This document shows, one piece after another, positions 53,764 through 63,025 of a stretch of DNA of 64,000 nucleotides. The notes beneath the pieces are model-generated. The model saw only the letters and a program-made list of their open reading frames with translations. It ran no database searches and had not been told where the DNA came from. Source of the DNA: Syntrophomonas sp. (GTDB lineage Bacteria > Bacillota > Syntrophomonadia > Syntrophomonadales > Syntrophomonadaceae); assembly GCA_016841425.1 (NCBI GenBank), contig JAENZE010000006.1, forward strand, positions 132,362-196,361. The letters are read 5' to 3'. Every line of letters begins with the position of its first letter. The stretch's first letter is position 1. Made by a program: the position numbers and the translations under genes.

Positions 53764-54210
53764 TCAACTTTTTCCAACTACTTCTACCTCGATCACGCCG
53801 TCCAGATCAGCCAGATTTCTTAGCAGATCATCTACTGACACTGTCATCTCTTCAACACTTATAGAGATGGTCAGATATGCTGCTCCATGCATAGGCAGGT
53901 TCTGGTTGATGGTCAATATATTACCATTCATGCCAGCAATATTGTTTAATACACCTGATAATACACCGGGCACATGCCTTAAAAGAAGGGAAATGTTAAC
54001 GATTTCCATACTTTCAGCATTAAAAATGGCAAAAACACCGTCTTTATATTTATAAAAGGTGCTTCTTGCGATACCCACACCATCAACAGCTTCCTGGATG
54101 TTTAACGCTTCTCCTCTTACCAGCATCTCTTTGGCTTCTGCTGTCTTGCGGATAGAATCCGGCAATATATCTGCTCTTACCATATAGAATTTTTTGTCAT
54201 GTCCGGGCAT
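53764..54210 (-). CDS. ACT-domain protein, UPF0735/PheB type
   Basis: 148 residues. The N-terminal part (KTAEAKEMLVRGEALNIQEAVDGVGIARSTFYKYKD) looks like a small helix-turn-helix; a C-terminal ACT domain (ISLLLRHVPGVLSGVLNNIAG) follows. This is the UPF0735 pattern, usually encoded before hom or pheA and assumed to sense an amino acid. It is the first gene of the threonine operon, 16 nt before hom, with a promoter just upstream. Confidence 0.88.
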   Translation of the reverse strand: MPGHDKKFYMVRADILPDSIRKTAEAKEMLVRGEALNIQEAVDGVGIARSTFYKYKDGVFAIFNAESMEIVNISLLLRHVPGVLSGVLNNIAGMNGNILTINQNLPMHGAAYLTISISVEEMTVSVDDLLRNLADLDGVIEVEVVGKS

Positions 54211-54260
54211 AAAAATACCTCCGTCCGCTCCAGGCGGATAATATTCTTTCGCACTCGGAC

Positions 54261-54289
54261 ATTATACCATCATTCTGTCAGCCTGACAA
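54261..54289 (-). promoter_or_regulatory. SigA-type promoter of the ACT-hom-thrB-lysC operon
   Basis: Minus strand: TTGTCA, exactly 17 nt, TATAAT, about 50 nt before the ACT gene start; both boxes are near consensus. A short stem (TCCGCCTGGAGCGGA) lies in the leader. Confidence 0.75.
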
Positions 54290-54730
54290 TGCGTTTCTGC
54301 CTGAAAAAGCAAAATTCCGTGTAATTTTTATTATTTTGGGCATAATAGTATTTTTTGTCCCCTATTGCCAAAAGCCATGTCCTTCTGCCCGGGTGTTGTA
54401 TTATGCAGAATTGTTTGAGTCTGATGATAAGCCCACAGGACCTCCCCGCTGAAGCGGGACTACTGATGTACCTGCATTTCATTGCGGTACAATTATGGGC
54501 GCAATTTGGTTTCGCCGTATGGCTCAATAACTTAAGGAAGCCCACAGGACAGCAACTCGTTTGCTCGAAGAATATGGAAGCGAAGATCAAATGCATGAAA
54601 GAAGCCCGCGGTTGAGGCGTACTCGACGCTTATTGAGCGGACTTTTTGAAATAACGGACATATTCACTTTCAAATCAATCTAAGGCCGGAGTACATTGGC
54701 CGGCCAGTCAATAACTCTCCATAACCAGAG
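54290..54730. other. Intergenic island with short direct repeats and hairpin
   Basis: 440 bp between the threonine operon promoter and yebC. AAGCCCACAGGAC occurs at 54429-54441 and 54538-54550. A CCCGC-TGAA-GCGGG hairpin lies at 54445-54458. Frames on both strands are open for 80-100 codons but have no ribosome sites and poor composition. It may be a mobile-element or RNA remnant. Confidence 0.5.
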
Positions 54731-55489
54731 TTAGCTCAGTTTTTCCAGTATTTCATCCGGTATGTTCATATTAGTATAGACTCGCTGCACATCATCATGG
54801 TCTTCCAATAAATCAATAAGCTTGATGACTTTGGCAGCAGTATCCTGGTCATTGATATCTACAGTATTTTCCGGCATCATGATCAAGTCAGCCTCTTCTG
54901 CCATAATACCTTCTTTCTCCAGGGCCTCCTTGACCTCCATGAAATTATCAGGGGCGGTTATAACTTCAAAACTGTCCCCTTCTTCTTTAAAGTCATCCGC
55001 TCCAGATTCTAAAGCCACCATCATCAACTCATCTTCGTCCATCTTCACATCATCTTTATTGATGCTTATATAGCCTACCCGCTTGAACATCCAGCTAACA
55101 CAGCCAGCTTCACCCATATTCCCATTATGTTTTGAAAATAGATGTCTGATATCCGGGGCAGTCCGATTTCTGTTATCAGTAGTGATCTCCAGCATAACCG
55201 CAACCCCTGCTGGAGCATATCCTTCATAAATAATTTCTTCCAGAACTTCGCTATCCAGTTCCCCGGTTCCTTTCTTAATGGCCCGGGTAATATTTTCATT
55301 GGGCATATTGATAGCTTTGGCTTTCTGCATGGCCAGTTTGAGTTTGGAATTCGCTTCTGGATCTCCACCACCGCCGGTCTTAACCGCTATGGTAATCTCC
55401 TTGGCCAATTTAGTAAATTCCTTGCCCTTCTTCTCATCCGAGCGAGCCTTCTTGTGTTTTATAGTCGACCATTTAGAATGTCCTGACAT
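54731..55489 (-). CDS. YebC/PmpR-family regulator or translation factor
   Basis: 252 residues of the highly conserved YebC family (MSGHSKWSTIKHKK, GKEFTKLAKEI, INMPNENITRAIKKGTGE, YEGYAPAGVAVMLE, FSKHNGNMGEAGCVSWMFKR). Members have been described as transcription regulators and, more recently, as relieving ribosome stalling at proline stretches. In Firmicutes it is usually near ruvC; not here. ATG start with GGGAGG-like site. Confidence 0.95.
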   Translation of the reverse strand: MSGHSKWSTIKHKKARSDEKKGKEFTKLAKEITIAVKTGGGGDPEANSKLKLAMQKAKAINMPNENITRAIKKGTGELDSEVLEEIIYEGYAPAGVAVMLEITTDNRNRTAPDIRHLFSKHNGNMGEAGCVSWMFKRVGYISINKDDVKMDEDELMMVALESGADDFKEEGDSFEVITAPDNFMEVKEALEKEGIMAEEADLIMMPENTVDINDQDTAAKVIKLIDLLEDHDDVQRVYTNMNIPDEILEKLS

Positions 55490-55524
55490 ATATAACCAAG
55501 CCTCCCTATCAATAATTTAATTAT

Positions 55525-56187
55525 TTATGGCAGCAATTTCCCAGTTTTATCCATATATTTTCTGTATTCTTCTCCAAAATGCCGGAGCAGAAACTCTTCT
55601 TCTACTCTTATCCTGTAAATCAGGGCCGGCAGGGTGATAAGAAGTATAATTAATAATCCTCCCCATGAACTGAATATTAAGGGTACAGCAATAAAACTGA
55701 GCAGGTTGCCCAGGTATATGGGATGGCGGATTCTGGCATAGATTCCGGTGGTAACCAGACAATGTCCTTCATAGAGCGCCACCCGGTGGTTAAAGTATTT
55801 TCCTATTTTCTTAAAAGCCATCCATCTTATGGGACATGATATTAGAAATAATATATACCCAACTATTATGGTCCACGGTTCCAGAACCAGCATCCTTGTA
55901 TAATGAGGACCAGCAAAGTCTATGGCCGAATAAAAAAGAGCTATAAAAAATGATAACTGAAGATAAAGAAATGTTTTGCGATCATCATCATCGATCACAT
56001 ATACGTCTGGAGCCTGATAGACAATTGTCTCCGACAGCAGCGTCCAGGTAAGAAAAACCGCAAAAAAGAGCATTATAACTTCAAAATCAAAACGGGGCAT
56101 CATCTGGTAGGCAAAATAGCCAACATAAATAAATACCAGGAGGAAAATAAAAACCCTTATCAATACTCTGCGCTGTCTGGGGTCCAA
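55525..56187 (-). CDS. Isoprenylcysteine carboxyl-methyltransferase-family membrane protein
   Basis: About 220 residues with five or six membrane segments and the ICMT/PEMT-type C-terminus: TTGIYARIRHPIYLGNL, then RVEEEFLLRHFGEEYRKYMDK, with the conserved RHPxYxG and EExxL motifs for SAM binding. The start is chosen as TTG at 56187 (GGAGG 8 nt upstream); ATGs at 56193 and 56214 are alternatives, the latter overlapping nadE. Substrate unknown; relatives methylate lipids or lipidated groups. Confidence 0.78.
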   Translation of the reverse strand: MDPRQRRVLIRVFIFLLVFIYVGYFAYQMMPRFDFEVIMLFFAVFLTWTLLSETIVYQAPDVYVIDDDDRKTFLYLQLSFFIALFYSAIDFAGPHYTRMLVLEPWTIIVGYILFLISCPIRWMAFKKIGKYFNHRVALYEGHCLVTTGIYARIRHPIYLGNLLSFIAVPLIFSSWGGLLIILLITLPALIYRIRVEEEFLLRHFGEEYRKYMDKTGKLLP

Positions 56188-56206
56188 TTTCATCGCCTCC
56201 GTTGAT

Positions 56207-56959
56207 TTATTCATAAGTCCTATTTCTTGGTATACGTGCAATCTCCGGCATTTTCCTTTTATGTTCACTTGATCTTATCCTGGTCTCGATGCGCTCCAGG
56301 TTTTCGATTCCCTGTCGTTCGCCGCCCAGGTAACGATCCAATTCTTCATAAGTGAACCCCATCTCCCCTTCATCAGTCTGTCCTTCCCATAAGCCTCCCG
56401 AAGGGGGTTTGTTTATTATAACCTGTGGTATTTTTAAATACCGGGCTAATTCATACACTTCTTTCTTGGTTAAATCCCCCAACAGCTGTAAGTCTACCGC
56501 ATTATCACCATATTTAGTGCAGTATCCGGTACATATCTCACTCTTGTTGCTGGTACCAACAACCATATAGTTTCTAGCCTGAGCTGAATAATAAAGAGTT
56601 ATCATTCTGAGACGAGGTTTTAAATTACCCCGGATTAGTTTGCCCTGATCTCCTTCCAGACGTATATAGGATTCAAAATGGGTTACCAACAAATTATAGG
56701 CGTTGTCAAGGTCTACTATACGGTAAGGTATGTTGAATTCCTCGGCCAGCAGCTGTCCGTGCAATAAGTCAGAAACCTGGCTCTCACACGGCAGAATCAG
56801 TCCCATACAGTTGTCCGGAAAAGCCTTGCTGCAGATGACGGCTGCCACAGCTGAATCTACACCACCGCTTAAACCAAGAACAACCCCGGAAAACCCAGCT
56901 TCTGTCACCTTCTGCCGGAGCCAGTCCACCAGATAATTGACTTTAGCCTCAGCGTTCAT
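56207..56959 (-). CDS. nadE: NH3-dependent NAD(+) synthetase
   Basis: Amidates deamido-NAD to NAD. 250 residues from the ATG at 56959 (GGAGG 8 nt upstream). PP-loop SGGVDSAVAA (residues 31-40), GTSNKSEICTGYCTKYGD and KPPSGGLWEGQTDEGEMG are diagnostic. It lacks the N-terminal glutaminase domain, so it uses ammonia. Placed 13 nt after cysK, in the same transcript. Confidence 0.95.
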   Translation of the reverse strand: MNAEAKVNYLVDWLRQKVTEAGFSGVVLGLSGGVDSAVAAVICSKAFPDNCMGLILPCESQVSDLLHGQLLAEEFNIPYRIVDLDNAYNLLVTHFESYIRLEGDQGKLIRGNLKPRLRMITLYYSAQARNYMVVGTSNKSEICTGYCTKYGDNAVDLQLLGDLTKKEVYELARYLKIPQVIINKPPSGGLWEGQTDEGEMGFTYEELDRYLGGERQGIENLERIETRIRSSEHKRKMPEIARIPRNRTYE

Positions 56960-56972
56960 CTCATAGTCCTCC

Positions 56973-57890
56973 TTAATCAAACAATTCAGTTGACATGTAT
57001 TTTTCTGCCCCATCCGCTGCTATAGCCATTATCTTTGCACCTTTACCTAGCCCCTTTGCAACCTGGAATGCAGCATATATGGCTGCCCCGGAAGATATCC
57101 CCAAAAGCAGTGCATCTTTAGCTGCAACTTCTCTACAGGTTTTTATAGCAATATCACTTTCGACCGGAAAAATATTGTCAATCAATTCTAAATTCAACAC
57201 CGGAGGAATAAATCCTGCCCCAATTCCTTGTATTTTATGGGTACCAGCTGGTCTACCGCTTAATACTGCGGATTCTGCGGGTTCAACCGCAACTATTTTT
57301 ATACCTGGTATTTTCTGCTTTAGCACCTGGGCGATACCACTTATGGTGCCTCCACTTCCCACACCACATACTAGTGCATCCAGCTGCCCCTGCATTTGCT
57401 TATAAATTTCCTGGGCTGTTGATCTGGCATGGCTTTCTGCATTGTCCTGATTTTCAAACTGCTTTACCGCAAAATATCTGCGATCCTCAGCAGCCATCTG
57501 TTCAGCATGCTTGACTGCCCCAGGCATACCTTCGGCTGCTGGGGTAAGAACCAGTTCTGCTCCGTAAGCCCGGAGGATTTTCTTGCGTTCTTCACTCATA
57601 TTCTCCGGCATGACAATCACCAGAGGATAAGATTTTATCGCAGCTGCAATAGCCAGACCAATCCCGGTATTACCACTGGTGGCCTCTAAAACTATGGAGT
57701 CCCGATGCAGCAGCCCATCCTGCTCAGCTTTTTCAATCATGTATAAGCCAGGACGATCTTTAATACTCCCTCCCGGATTAAAACCCTCCAACTTAACATA
57801 GACATCTGCTCCTCCGGTATCATGCTCCGGGCTTAACTTTATTACTGGTGTTTCTCCAATCAGCTCCAATATATTATTAACTACTTTCAC
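56973..57890 (-). CDS. cysK: Cysteine synthase (O-acetylserine sulfhydrylase)
   Basis: PLP enzyme joining sulfide to O-acetylserine. 305 residues from the GTG at 57890 (GGAGG 7 nt upstream). PLP lysine K44 in NPGGSIKDRPG, TSGNTGIGLA phosphate loop, CGVGSGGTISGIA and GISSGAA are present. Directly after the UPF0280 gene (they nearly touch). A related cystathionine-synthase-type role is possible, but the sequence fits CysK/CysM. Confidence 0.93.
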   Translation of the reverse strand: MKVVNNILELIGETPVIKLSPEHDTGGADVYVKLEGFNPGGSIKDRPGLYMIEKAEQDGLLHRDSIVLEATSGNTGIGLAIAAAIKSYPLVIVMPENMSEERKKILRAYGAELVLTPAAEGMPGAVKHAEQMAAEDRRYFAVKQFENQDNAESHARSTAQEIYKQMQGQLDALVCGVGSGGTISGIAQVLKQKIPGIKIVAVEPAESAVLSGRPAGTHKIQGIGAGFIPPVLNLELIDNIFPVESDIAIKTCREVAAKDALLLGISSGAAIYAAFQVAKGLGKGAKIMAIAADGAEKYMSTELFD

Positions 57891-57891
57891 C

Positions 57892-58659
57892 TTATCTCCT
57901 CCTGTCAATGGGAACTATTTCCATACAGCCCCAGGCTGCCATCTTATCATCTTTTATGGCTAGTATACCAGTAATTCCTGCAATGTCTCTAATAAAATCA
58001 ACCGCTTTCATCAAGTCCTCTGCTGCTTTAACCCGGTTAGCAGCCGCTGTAGCGGCTGCATCTGCCAGCGCGGCAGTGCTGCCCTTAATAACAACCGCAT
58101 CTGCTTTTCCAAAACTCAAACTGGGTCCAACCGTCCCCGACGAAGTACAGATACCCATCGGAGTCTCACTGGCCTCAACCCGGACACCTATTTTATAGGT
58201 AAATTTCGATTGGCCAGCGAAAACTGCTATAATTCTATCTGATTGCGACGCCAGGAATATATCTCCGCCATTCTCCACCACTACTTCGCGACAGTTTTCC
58301 AGCAGCTTCTCCCCTATCATTTCTGATATGGCACCGGCTACTGCTGCCATCGGTCCTACCCCTGCTGCCCAGGCTGCTCTACCCATGCGGCGTACTATTT
58401 CTGGAGCACCAGTTAACAGAGGGACTGGTACCATCGAAGTTTGAAATTCCGGCTGCAGCTGAATATAATTTTCCAGGCAGTTCCTTAGCCGACTCAGTTC
58501 TTGATATGATAATGACACAAGGCTATCGGTATAGCTCTCTTTGTCTATACCGATAGCCAGATCACTTTCTCGAATATTAATTTTATAGTATTTGAGGTTT
58601 GCCCCCTCGTGCATAGCCCGGTAGTGCCGGTTAACATGATCCCGCTCTCTATTATTCAT
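57892..58659 (-). CDS. UPF0280 (COG2122), ApbE-like protein
   Basis: 255 residues, UPF0280. Readable blocks: GVGPMAAVAGAISEMIGEKL, VVENGGDIFLAS, GICTSSGTVGPSLSFGKADA and STAALADAAATAAAN, which resemble the flavin/FAD-binding core of ApbE-type proteins. The family is repeatedly encoded with COG1900 and NIL-ferredoxin proteins and is thought to support sulfur transfer in homocysteine synthesis. 8 nt after the ferredoxin gene. Confidence 0.9.
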   Translation of the reverse strand: MNNRERDHVNRHYRAMHEGANLKYYKINIRESDLAIGIDKESYTDSLVSLSYQELSRLRNCLENYIQLQPEFQTSMVPVPLLTGAPEIVRRMGRAAWAAGVGPMAAVAGAISEMIGEKLLENCREVVVENGGDIFLASQSDRIIAVFAGQSKFTYKIGVRVEASETPMGICTSSGTVGPSLSFGKADAVVIKGSTAALADAAATAAANRVKAAEDLMKAVDFIRDIAGITGILAIKDDKMAAWGCMEIVPIDRRR

Positions 58660-58667
58660 TTATTATT

Positions 58668-59090
58668 TTATACAGCCTCCCTGATATCAAAATGAAGCTT
58701 TATAGCCCTGGTGGGACAGCATTCCAAACACATACCACATACTACGCATTTAGAATTATCAAATGATACCTCCATACTTTCTCTCTCCATGGCCAGTGCC
58801 TCAGTAGGACAGAAGGATGCGCAGGCACCGCACTGTATACACAGCGTTTCATTCCACATTACGGTTTCGCTTAATGGTTCACAGGTTACCCCCAGGCTGC
58901 TCAGGTATTTTATACCTGAATCATAATTATCCTTCTCTCCGGTAAGTTCCATTACCATTAATCCTTCTTTCTGAGGATTAATATTGGCTTTTAATATATT
59001 AACTATCAGGTCATATTCTTTTACTAGCTGGTATATTATGGGCTGTTCTGATTGAGCAGCTGAAAAGTATAAGACAATTCTGTTTTTCAT
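58668..59090 (-). CDS. NIL-domain ferredoxin of the homocysteine system
   Basis: 140 residues: an N-terminal NIL domain (about 1-75) and two 4Fe-4S motifs, C84-x2-C87-x2-C90-x3-C94 and C115-x2-C118-x2-C121-x3-C125. Such a protein works with the COG1900 enzyme in making homocysteine from aspartate semialdehyde and sulfide in methanogens. It starts one nucleotide into the hcyA stop (TAATG), so translation is coupled. Confidence 0.92.
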   Translation of the reverse strand: MKNRIVLYFSAAQSEQPIIYQLVKEYDLIVNILKANINPQKEGLMVMELTGEKDNYDSGIKYLSSLGVTCEPLSETVMWNETLCIQCGACASFCPTEALAMERESMEVSFDNSKCVVCGMCLECCPTRAIKLHFDIREAV

Positions 59091-60334
59091 TATTTCTTAC
59101 CTCCCATCCCGGAATTAAAAATTATCCCATTAGCAGGGTGTCGGTCCGGTATTGATTTAAAGTCTATATTTGAATCAGCCCCGGGCAGCATTTGTACCGG
59201 CTGGCTGATTTCAAATTTCCCGGCAGTTATCCACTCTTTTAATGTAGCGGCAATTTTTCTAGCCCGGGGATAACTGGATTGCGGGGTAGTAACGACTTGT
59301 TTGCCGTTAATGGTAATTTTACCGCTTTTTAGTTCTTTAAAATTAGCGAATCCCAGATCTATGTCTTTTTTGTACGGGTACCCTTCAAAAAAGTCTACTA
59401 TAGGGCAGTAAATGTCTTCATCTTTAACCGCAGTATAATGCAGAATTTCTTCATCCAGAATCGGTATTGGAATACCTATCCCAATAGCCATGGTAGCTCC
59501 ATAACCAGCATAGCTCAGACCTACCAGCCAGTTGGGATCCATCTGTTTCAGGTCGCCGATAACGGAAAGGGTTCCAGCTGGAGTTTTGGGAACTCCATTT
59601 TCCTCCCTTAACACGTTAGGATGGTGCTGGGTCCCATTCCATGCTACATAGCCAATGCCTCCCCCCAGAAAAATCCTGGTACCTATCCCGATAGTCTTAT
59701 AATGGGGGTCGTTTAATAAGGGGCTCAATTGCCCGGAAGTAGAATACGCTGCATTACCAAGTTTGGGCCGCAGTATACCCATGTAGGTATAAAGGGGCCG
59801 ATCCCCCAGATTAACCGCACAGTTGTAGTTCTGATAAGCGTTTCGAGGATTAAACATAAATGCTTCGTTGACATCATCCAGGGTGATAATGGTTTCCAGC
59901 TTCCTATTCGGATAACAATCGGTACCATAAGCAATAGCTTCTAATCTTATTTCTTTGCCGGCAACCAGGTCCTGTATCACGTGCCCACCACCATAGGTGA
60001 ACCTGCCCGGGTATACTTTGTTTTCCGGATCTGATTCGGGAAGCTGTCCGGCCCCGATATAGGCATCTACTGCTGCGATACCGGTGTAGGCTTCTACTCC
60101 ATTTAACCACACCTTTTTCATCTTGATACGCGGGTTAGCATGACCAAAATTAATAAAGGCTCCTGAAGAACACATCGGGCCGAAAGTACCGGTAGTAACA
60201 ACATCAATTTCCCGGGCTGCTTTTGCGTATCCCTTTTCCTCGACAATATCTATTACTTCTTCAGCAGTAACAACTACCGCTTCTCCTTTTCTTATTCTTT
60301 CATTTATTTCTTCATAACTCTTTTGATAAGACAT
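59090..60334 (-). CDS. hcyA: L-aspartate semialdehyde sulfurtransferase, HcyA/COG1900 (DUF39)
   Basis: 414 residues from the ATG at 60334. The DUF39 family makes homocysteine from aspartate semialdehyde and sulfide without O-acylated homoserine. Visible: VVTTGTFGPMCSSGAFINFG with Cys55, YGTDCYPNRK with Cys140, FLGGGIGYVAWNGTQHHP and the C-terminal block ending NSGMGGKK. The two cysteines correspond to those regarded as functional in the family. It lies 91 nt after metH and precedes the NIL-ferredoxin. Confidence 0.93.
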   Translation of the reverse strand: MSYQKSYEEINERIRKGEAVVVTAEEVIDIVEEKGYAKAAREIDVVTTGTFGPMCSSGAFINFGHANPRIKMKKVWLNGVEAYTGIAAVDAYIGAGQLPESDPENKVYPGRFTYGGGHVIQDLVAGKEIRLEAIAYGTDCYPNRKLETIITLDDVNEAFMFNPRNAYQNYNCAVNLGDRPLYTYMGILRPKLGNAAYSTSGQLSPLLNDPHYKTIGIGTRIFLGGGIGYVAWNGTQHHPNVLREENGVPKTPAGTLSVIGDLKQMDPNWLVGLSYAGYGATMAIGIGIPIPILDEEILHYTAVKDEDIYCPIVDFFEGYPYKKDIDLGFANFKELKSGKITINGKQVVTTPQSSYPRARKIAATLKEWITAGKFEISQPVQMLPGADSNIDFKSIPDRHPANGIIFNSGMGGKK

Positions 60335-60425
60335 ATTTGCCCCCCTAACTTCCATTACTATTTTTTAATTATCATCAATTATATCGATGTCTACAGAATA
60401 GTTTTCTTCACACATTTTTTTCAGA

Positions 60426-62945
60426 TCAATATAGTCTTAATAGACTCTGAGCAACTAATACCGCTTTACGAGCATCCTCCCCGTATCCATCCGCACCAAT
60501 CTGATCAGCGTAATCCTGATTCAAGACTGCTCCTCCGACAATCACCCTGCATTTGAGCTCCCTTTCCTTGACTCCGGTTATTACTTCTTTCATGCGGGGC
60601 ATAGTAGTAGTCATTAAAGCACTTAAGCCTATAATGTCTGCCTTATGTTTTACAGCTGCATCCATAATTTCAGCAGCCTTCACATCTTTTCCCAGGTCTA
60701 TCACCTCGAAGCCATAATTCTCTAACAGGACACATACTATATTTTTACCTATATCATGAATGTCTCCTTCAACTGTGGCCATCACAATTACTCCACTGCT
60801 TTTACCTTCATCTCCTTTTAGATGAGGTTTAACAAAAGCAAAGGCTTTTTTCATAGAATCAGCAGCCATAATCAGCTGCGGCAAAAAATATTTTTTCTCA
60901 TCATATAACTGCCCGGCTCTTTCAATTCCCGGAATAAGATAATTATTTACGAGCTGGAGGGGCTCTATTTTTTCCTCGGATAAAGCCTGCCCCAGCAGGG
61001 ATTCAATATTATCTCGATCTCCTTTGAGAACTGCCTGCTGTATCTTCTCTCCGATACCTGATCGGTCTGGCTTTTCTTCTACAGAACCTGCTGGCCTCAC
61101 AGCAGACATATTTGCTATCATTGATTTTTCCACCATCAAATCTGGTATGTTGCACATCGAACACACCGGGTGTCGGGGCAGCCCGGTATGATTGGTACCT
61201 CCTGTTTTATAATCCTTATATTTCTCAATATACCCGGTGCAATTGACATCACGATTAAGCAGCACTGCGGCCGCCCGGGTAATATCCATTACTTTTTCAT
61301 CAAAAGGGTTCATAATAGGCAAATCCAGCCCTGCTGCCCAGGCCATGGCCAGATAAGCAGAGGTCAAAATTTCCCGGGCCGGAAGACCATGGGAAACATT
61401 GCTGATCCCCAGCACCGTCCTGACTGGCAATTCTCTTTTGACTGCCTGCAGAGCTTTCAGGGTTTCCATCACATGATTCTGCTCAGCACTGGCAGTCTTC
61501 ACCAGACAGTCGATATATACGTCTTCATCTCGCAGTCCATATTCTAATGCCTTATCATATATCTGACGAGCAATTATTACTCTATCTTCAGCTTTATTCG
61601 GTATCCCGGTTTCATCCAGACACAGGCCCAGAACTGCTGCCCCGTATTTCCTGGCTAGAGGTAGTATGACCTTAAGGTGCTTTTCTTCACCGGTAGTGGA
61701 ATTAATTAAAGCCCGTCCCACAAAATTCTTCAACCCTTCTTCTACCGCCTGGGCGTTAACCGAATCGATAGAAATAGGCATATCAACAGCTGCCTGTATA
61801 TCCATAACTGCCTTTTTCATGGCTGCAGCCTCATCTATACCTGGAACTCCCATATTAACATCCAGGATAGGCGCTCCGGCCTCCCACTGTTTTCTGGCTT
61901 CTTCTACCACTATCTGCATGCTGCCTTCTCTGATATCCTGAGCCAGTTTTTTCCGAGCAGTGGGATTTATCCGTTCACCAATGTAAGCCAGTGGTTGATT
62001 TTCTCCCAGTATTACATGATTGCTGCGAGACGCTAATGCGCTGAGATTTTTCCTGGATCTATGGACTGGAGCAAGTCCTTTCACCGCCTTGGCTATAGCC
62101 TGTATATGATAAGGTGTGCTGCCGCAGCAACCACCTATGATATTGGCGCCTGCATCACGAAGTTTAAGAGCAAATTCTGCCATTTCTTCCGGAGAATCAG
62201 GAAAAACCGTCCGCCCGTTAATTAGCTGGGGCAGTCCCGCATTGGGCTCAACCGATAAGAATATACTGGAATAACGCCCCATAGTCTCTATAACTGGCAA
62301 TAATTCCCGTGCGCCGCCGGAACAGTTGGCACCAACAGCCAGAGGCTGCAGAGCTTCCAAAATAATAAGAGCTGTCAACGGGTCGGTTCCCATCATGGTC
62401 CGGCCGCTGTTCTCAAAGGTCATATGCGCTATTATTGGCAGGCGGGTATTCTGCCGGGCAGCAATAAGTGCAGCTCGCATCTCACCAATATCAGTCATGG
62501 TCTCCAACGAAATCAGGTCTGCTCCTGCCTTTTCACAGGCTACTACCTGTTCAGAAAAAACCTGATATAAGTAATCAAAATCCACATCCCCCATCGGGTA
62601 TAGCAGCTTACCGGTAGGACCAATGGAGGCAGCTACCAGAGCTTTATTTCTGGCTCCCTGTCTGGCTATCTTAACCGCTTCGGCATTTATTTCCTCTACC
62701 TTCTCACCCAGCCCAAATTCAGATAGTTTGCAGCGGTTAGCTCCAAAAGTATTAGTCTGTATGATATCAGATCCAGCCTGTACATACTGGTAGTGAATTT
62801 CAGCCAGCACGGCCGGTTTTTCAATGCCGAACCATTCTGGGCATTGTCCGGGCTGCAGGCCTTGATTCTGGAGCATGGTTCCCATGGCACCATCCAGTAC
62901 CAGGATACGGTCTGTCAATATAGTTTTTATATCTTTGATAGTCAT
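60426..62945 (-). CDS. metH: Cobalamin-dependent methionine synthase (no reactivation domain)
   Basis: 839 residues, about two thirds of E. coli MetH. Homocysteine-binding zinc domain (GANCSGG and GGCCGS), a pterin-binding domain (ENQPLAYIGERINPTARKK), a B12 cap region and B12-binding domain with the ligand motif GDIHDIGKNIV. The C-terminal SAM-dependent reactivation domain is absent, as in many anaerobes. ATG start with GGGGGG upstream. A SAM-I riboswitch and terminator lie just before it; hcyA follows. Confidence 0.95.
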   Translation of the reverse strand: MTIKDIKTILTDRILVLDGAMGTMLQNQGLQPGQCPEWFGIEKPAVLAEIHYQYVQAGSDIIQTNTFGANRCKLSEFGLGEKVEEINAEAVKIARQGARNKALVAASIGPTGKLLYPMGDVDFDYLYQVFSEQVVACEKAGADLISLETMTDIGEMRAALIAARQNTRLPIIAHMTFENSGRTMMGTDPLTALIILEALQPLAVGANCSGGARELLPVIETMGRYSSIFLSVEPNAGLPQLINGRTVFPDSPEEMAEFALKLRDAGANIIGGCCGSTPYHIQAIAKAVKGLAPVHRSRKNLSALASRSNHVILGENQPLAYIGERINPTARKKLAQDIREGSMQIVVEEARKQWEAGAPILDVNMGVPGIDEAAAMKKAVMDIQAAVDMPISIDSVNAQAVEEGLKNFVGRALINSTTGEEKHLKVILPLARKYGAAVLGLCLDETGIPNKAEDRVIIARQIYDKALEYGLRDEDVYIDCLVKTASAEQNHVMETLKALQAVKRELPVRTVLGISNVSHGLPAREILTSAYLAMAWAAGLDLPIMNPFDEKVMDITRAAAVLLNRDVNCTGYIEKYKDYKTGGTNHTGLPRHPVCSMCNIPDLMVEKSMIANMSAVRPAGSVEEKPDRSGIGEKIQQAVLKGDRDNIESLLGQALSEEKIEPLQLVNNYLIPGIERAGQLYDEKKYFLPQLIMAADSMKKAFAFVKPHLKGDEGKSSGVIVMATVEGDIHDIGKNIVCVLLENYGFEVIDLGKDVKAAEIMDAAVKHKADIIGLSALMTTTMPRMKEVITGVKERELKCRVIVGGAVLNQDYADQIGADGYGEDARKAVLVAQSLLRLY

Positions 62946-62986
62946 TATTATCCCCCCTGTTTATGAGCCAGATAAATAATAGCAAA

Positions 62987-63010
62987 ACAAAAACCCTCAT
63001 ACGAGAGGGT
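62987..63010 (-). terminator. Riboswitch expression-platform terminator
   Basis: Minus strand: ACCCTC-TCGTAT-GAGGGT followed by TTTTTGTTTTGC. Its left arm can instead pair with the GAGAGG end of the aptamer, so SAM binding would favour this terminator and shut off metH. Confidence 0.88.
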
Positions 63011-63025
63011 CTAAAATGTTGCCCC

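Noticed and set aside
54270-54615. Overlapping frames of 80-110 codons on both strands in the island before yebC
   Set aside because: No ribosome sites and composition unlike the neighbouring genes; treated as non-coding.
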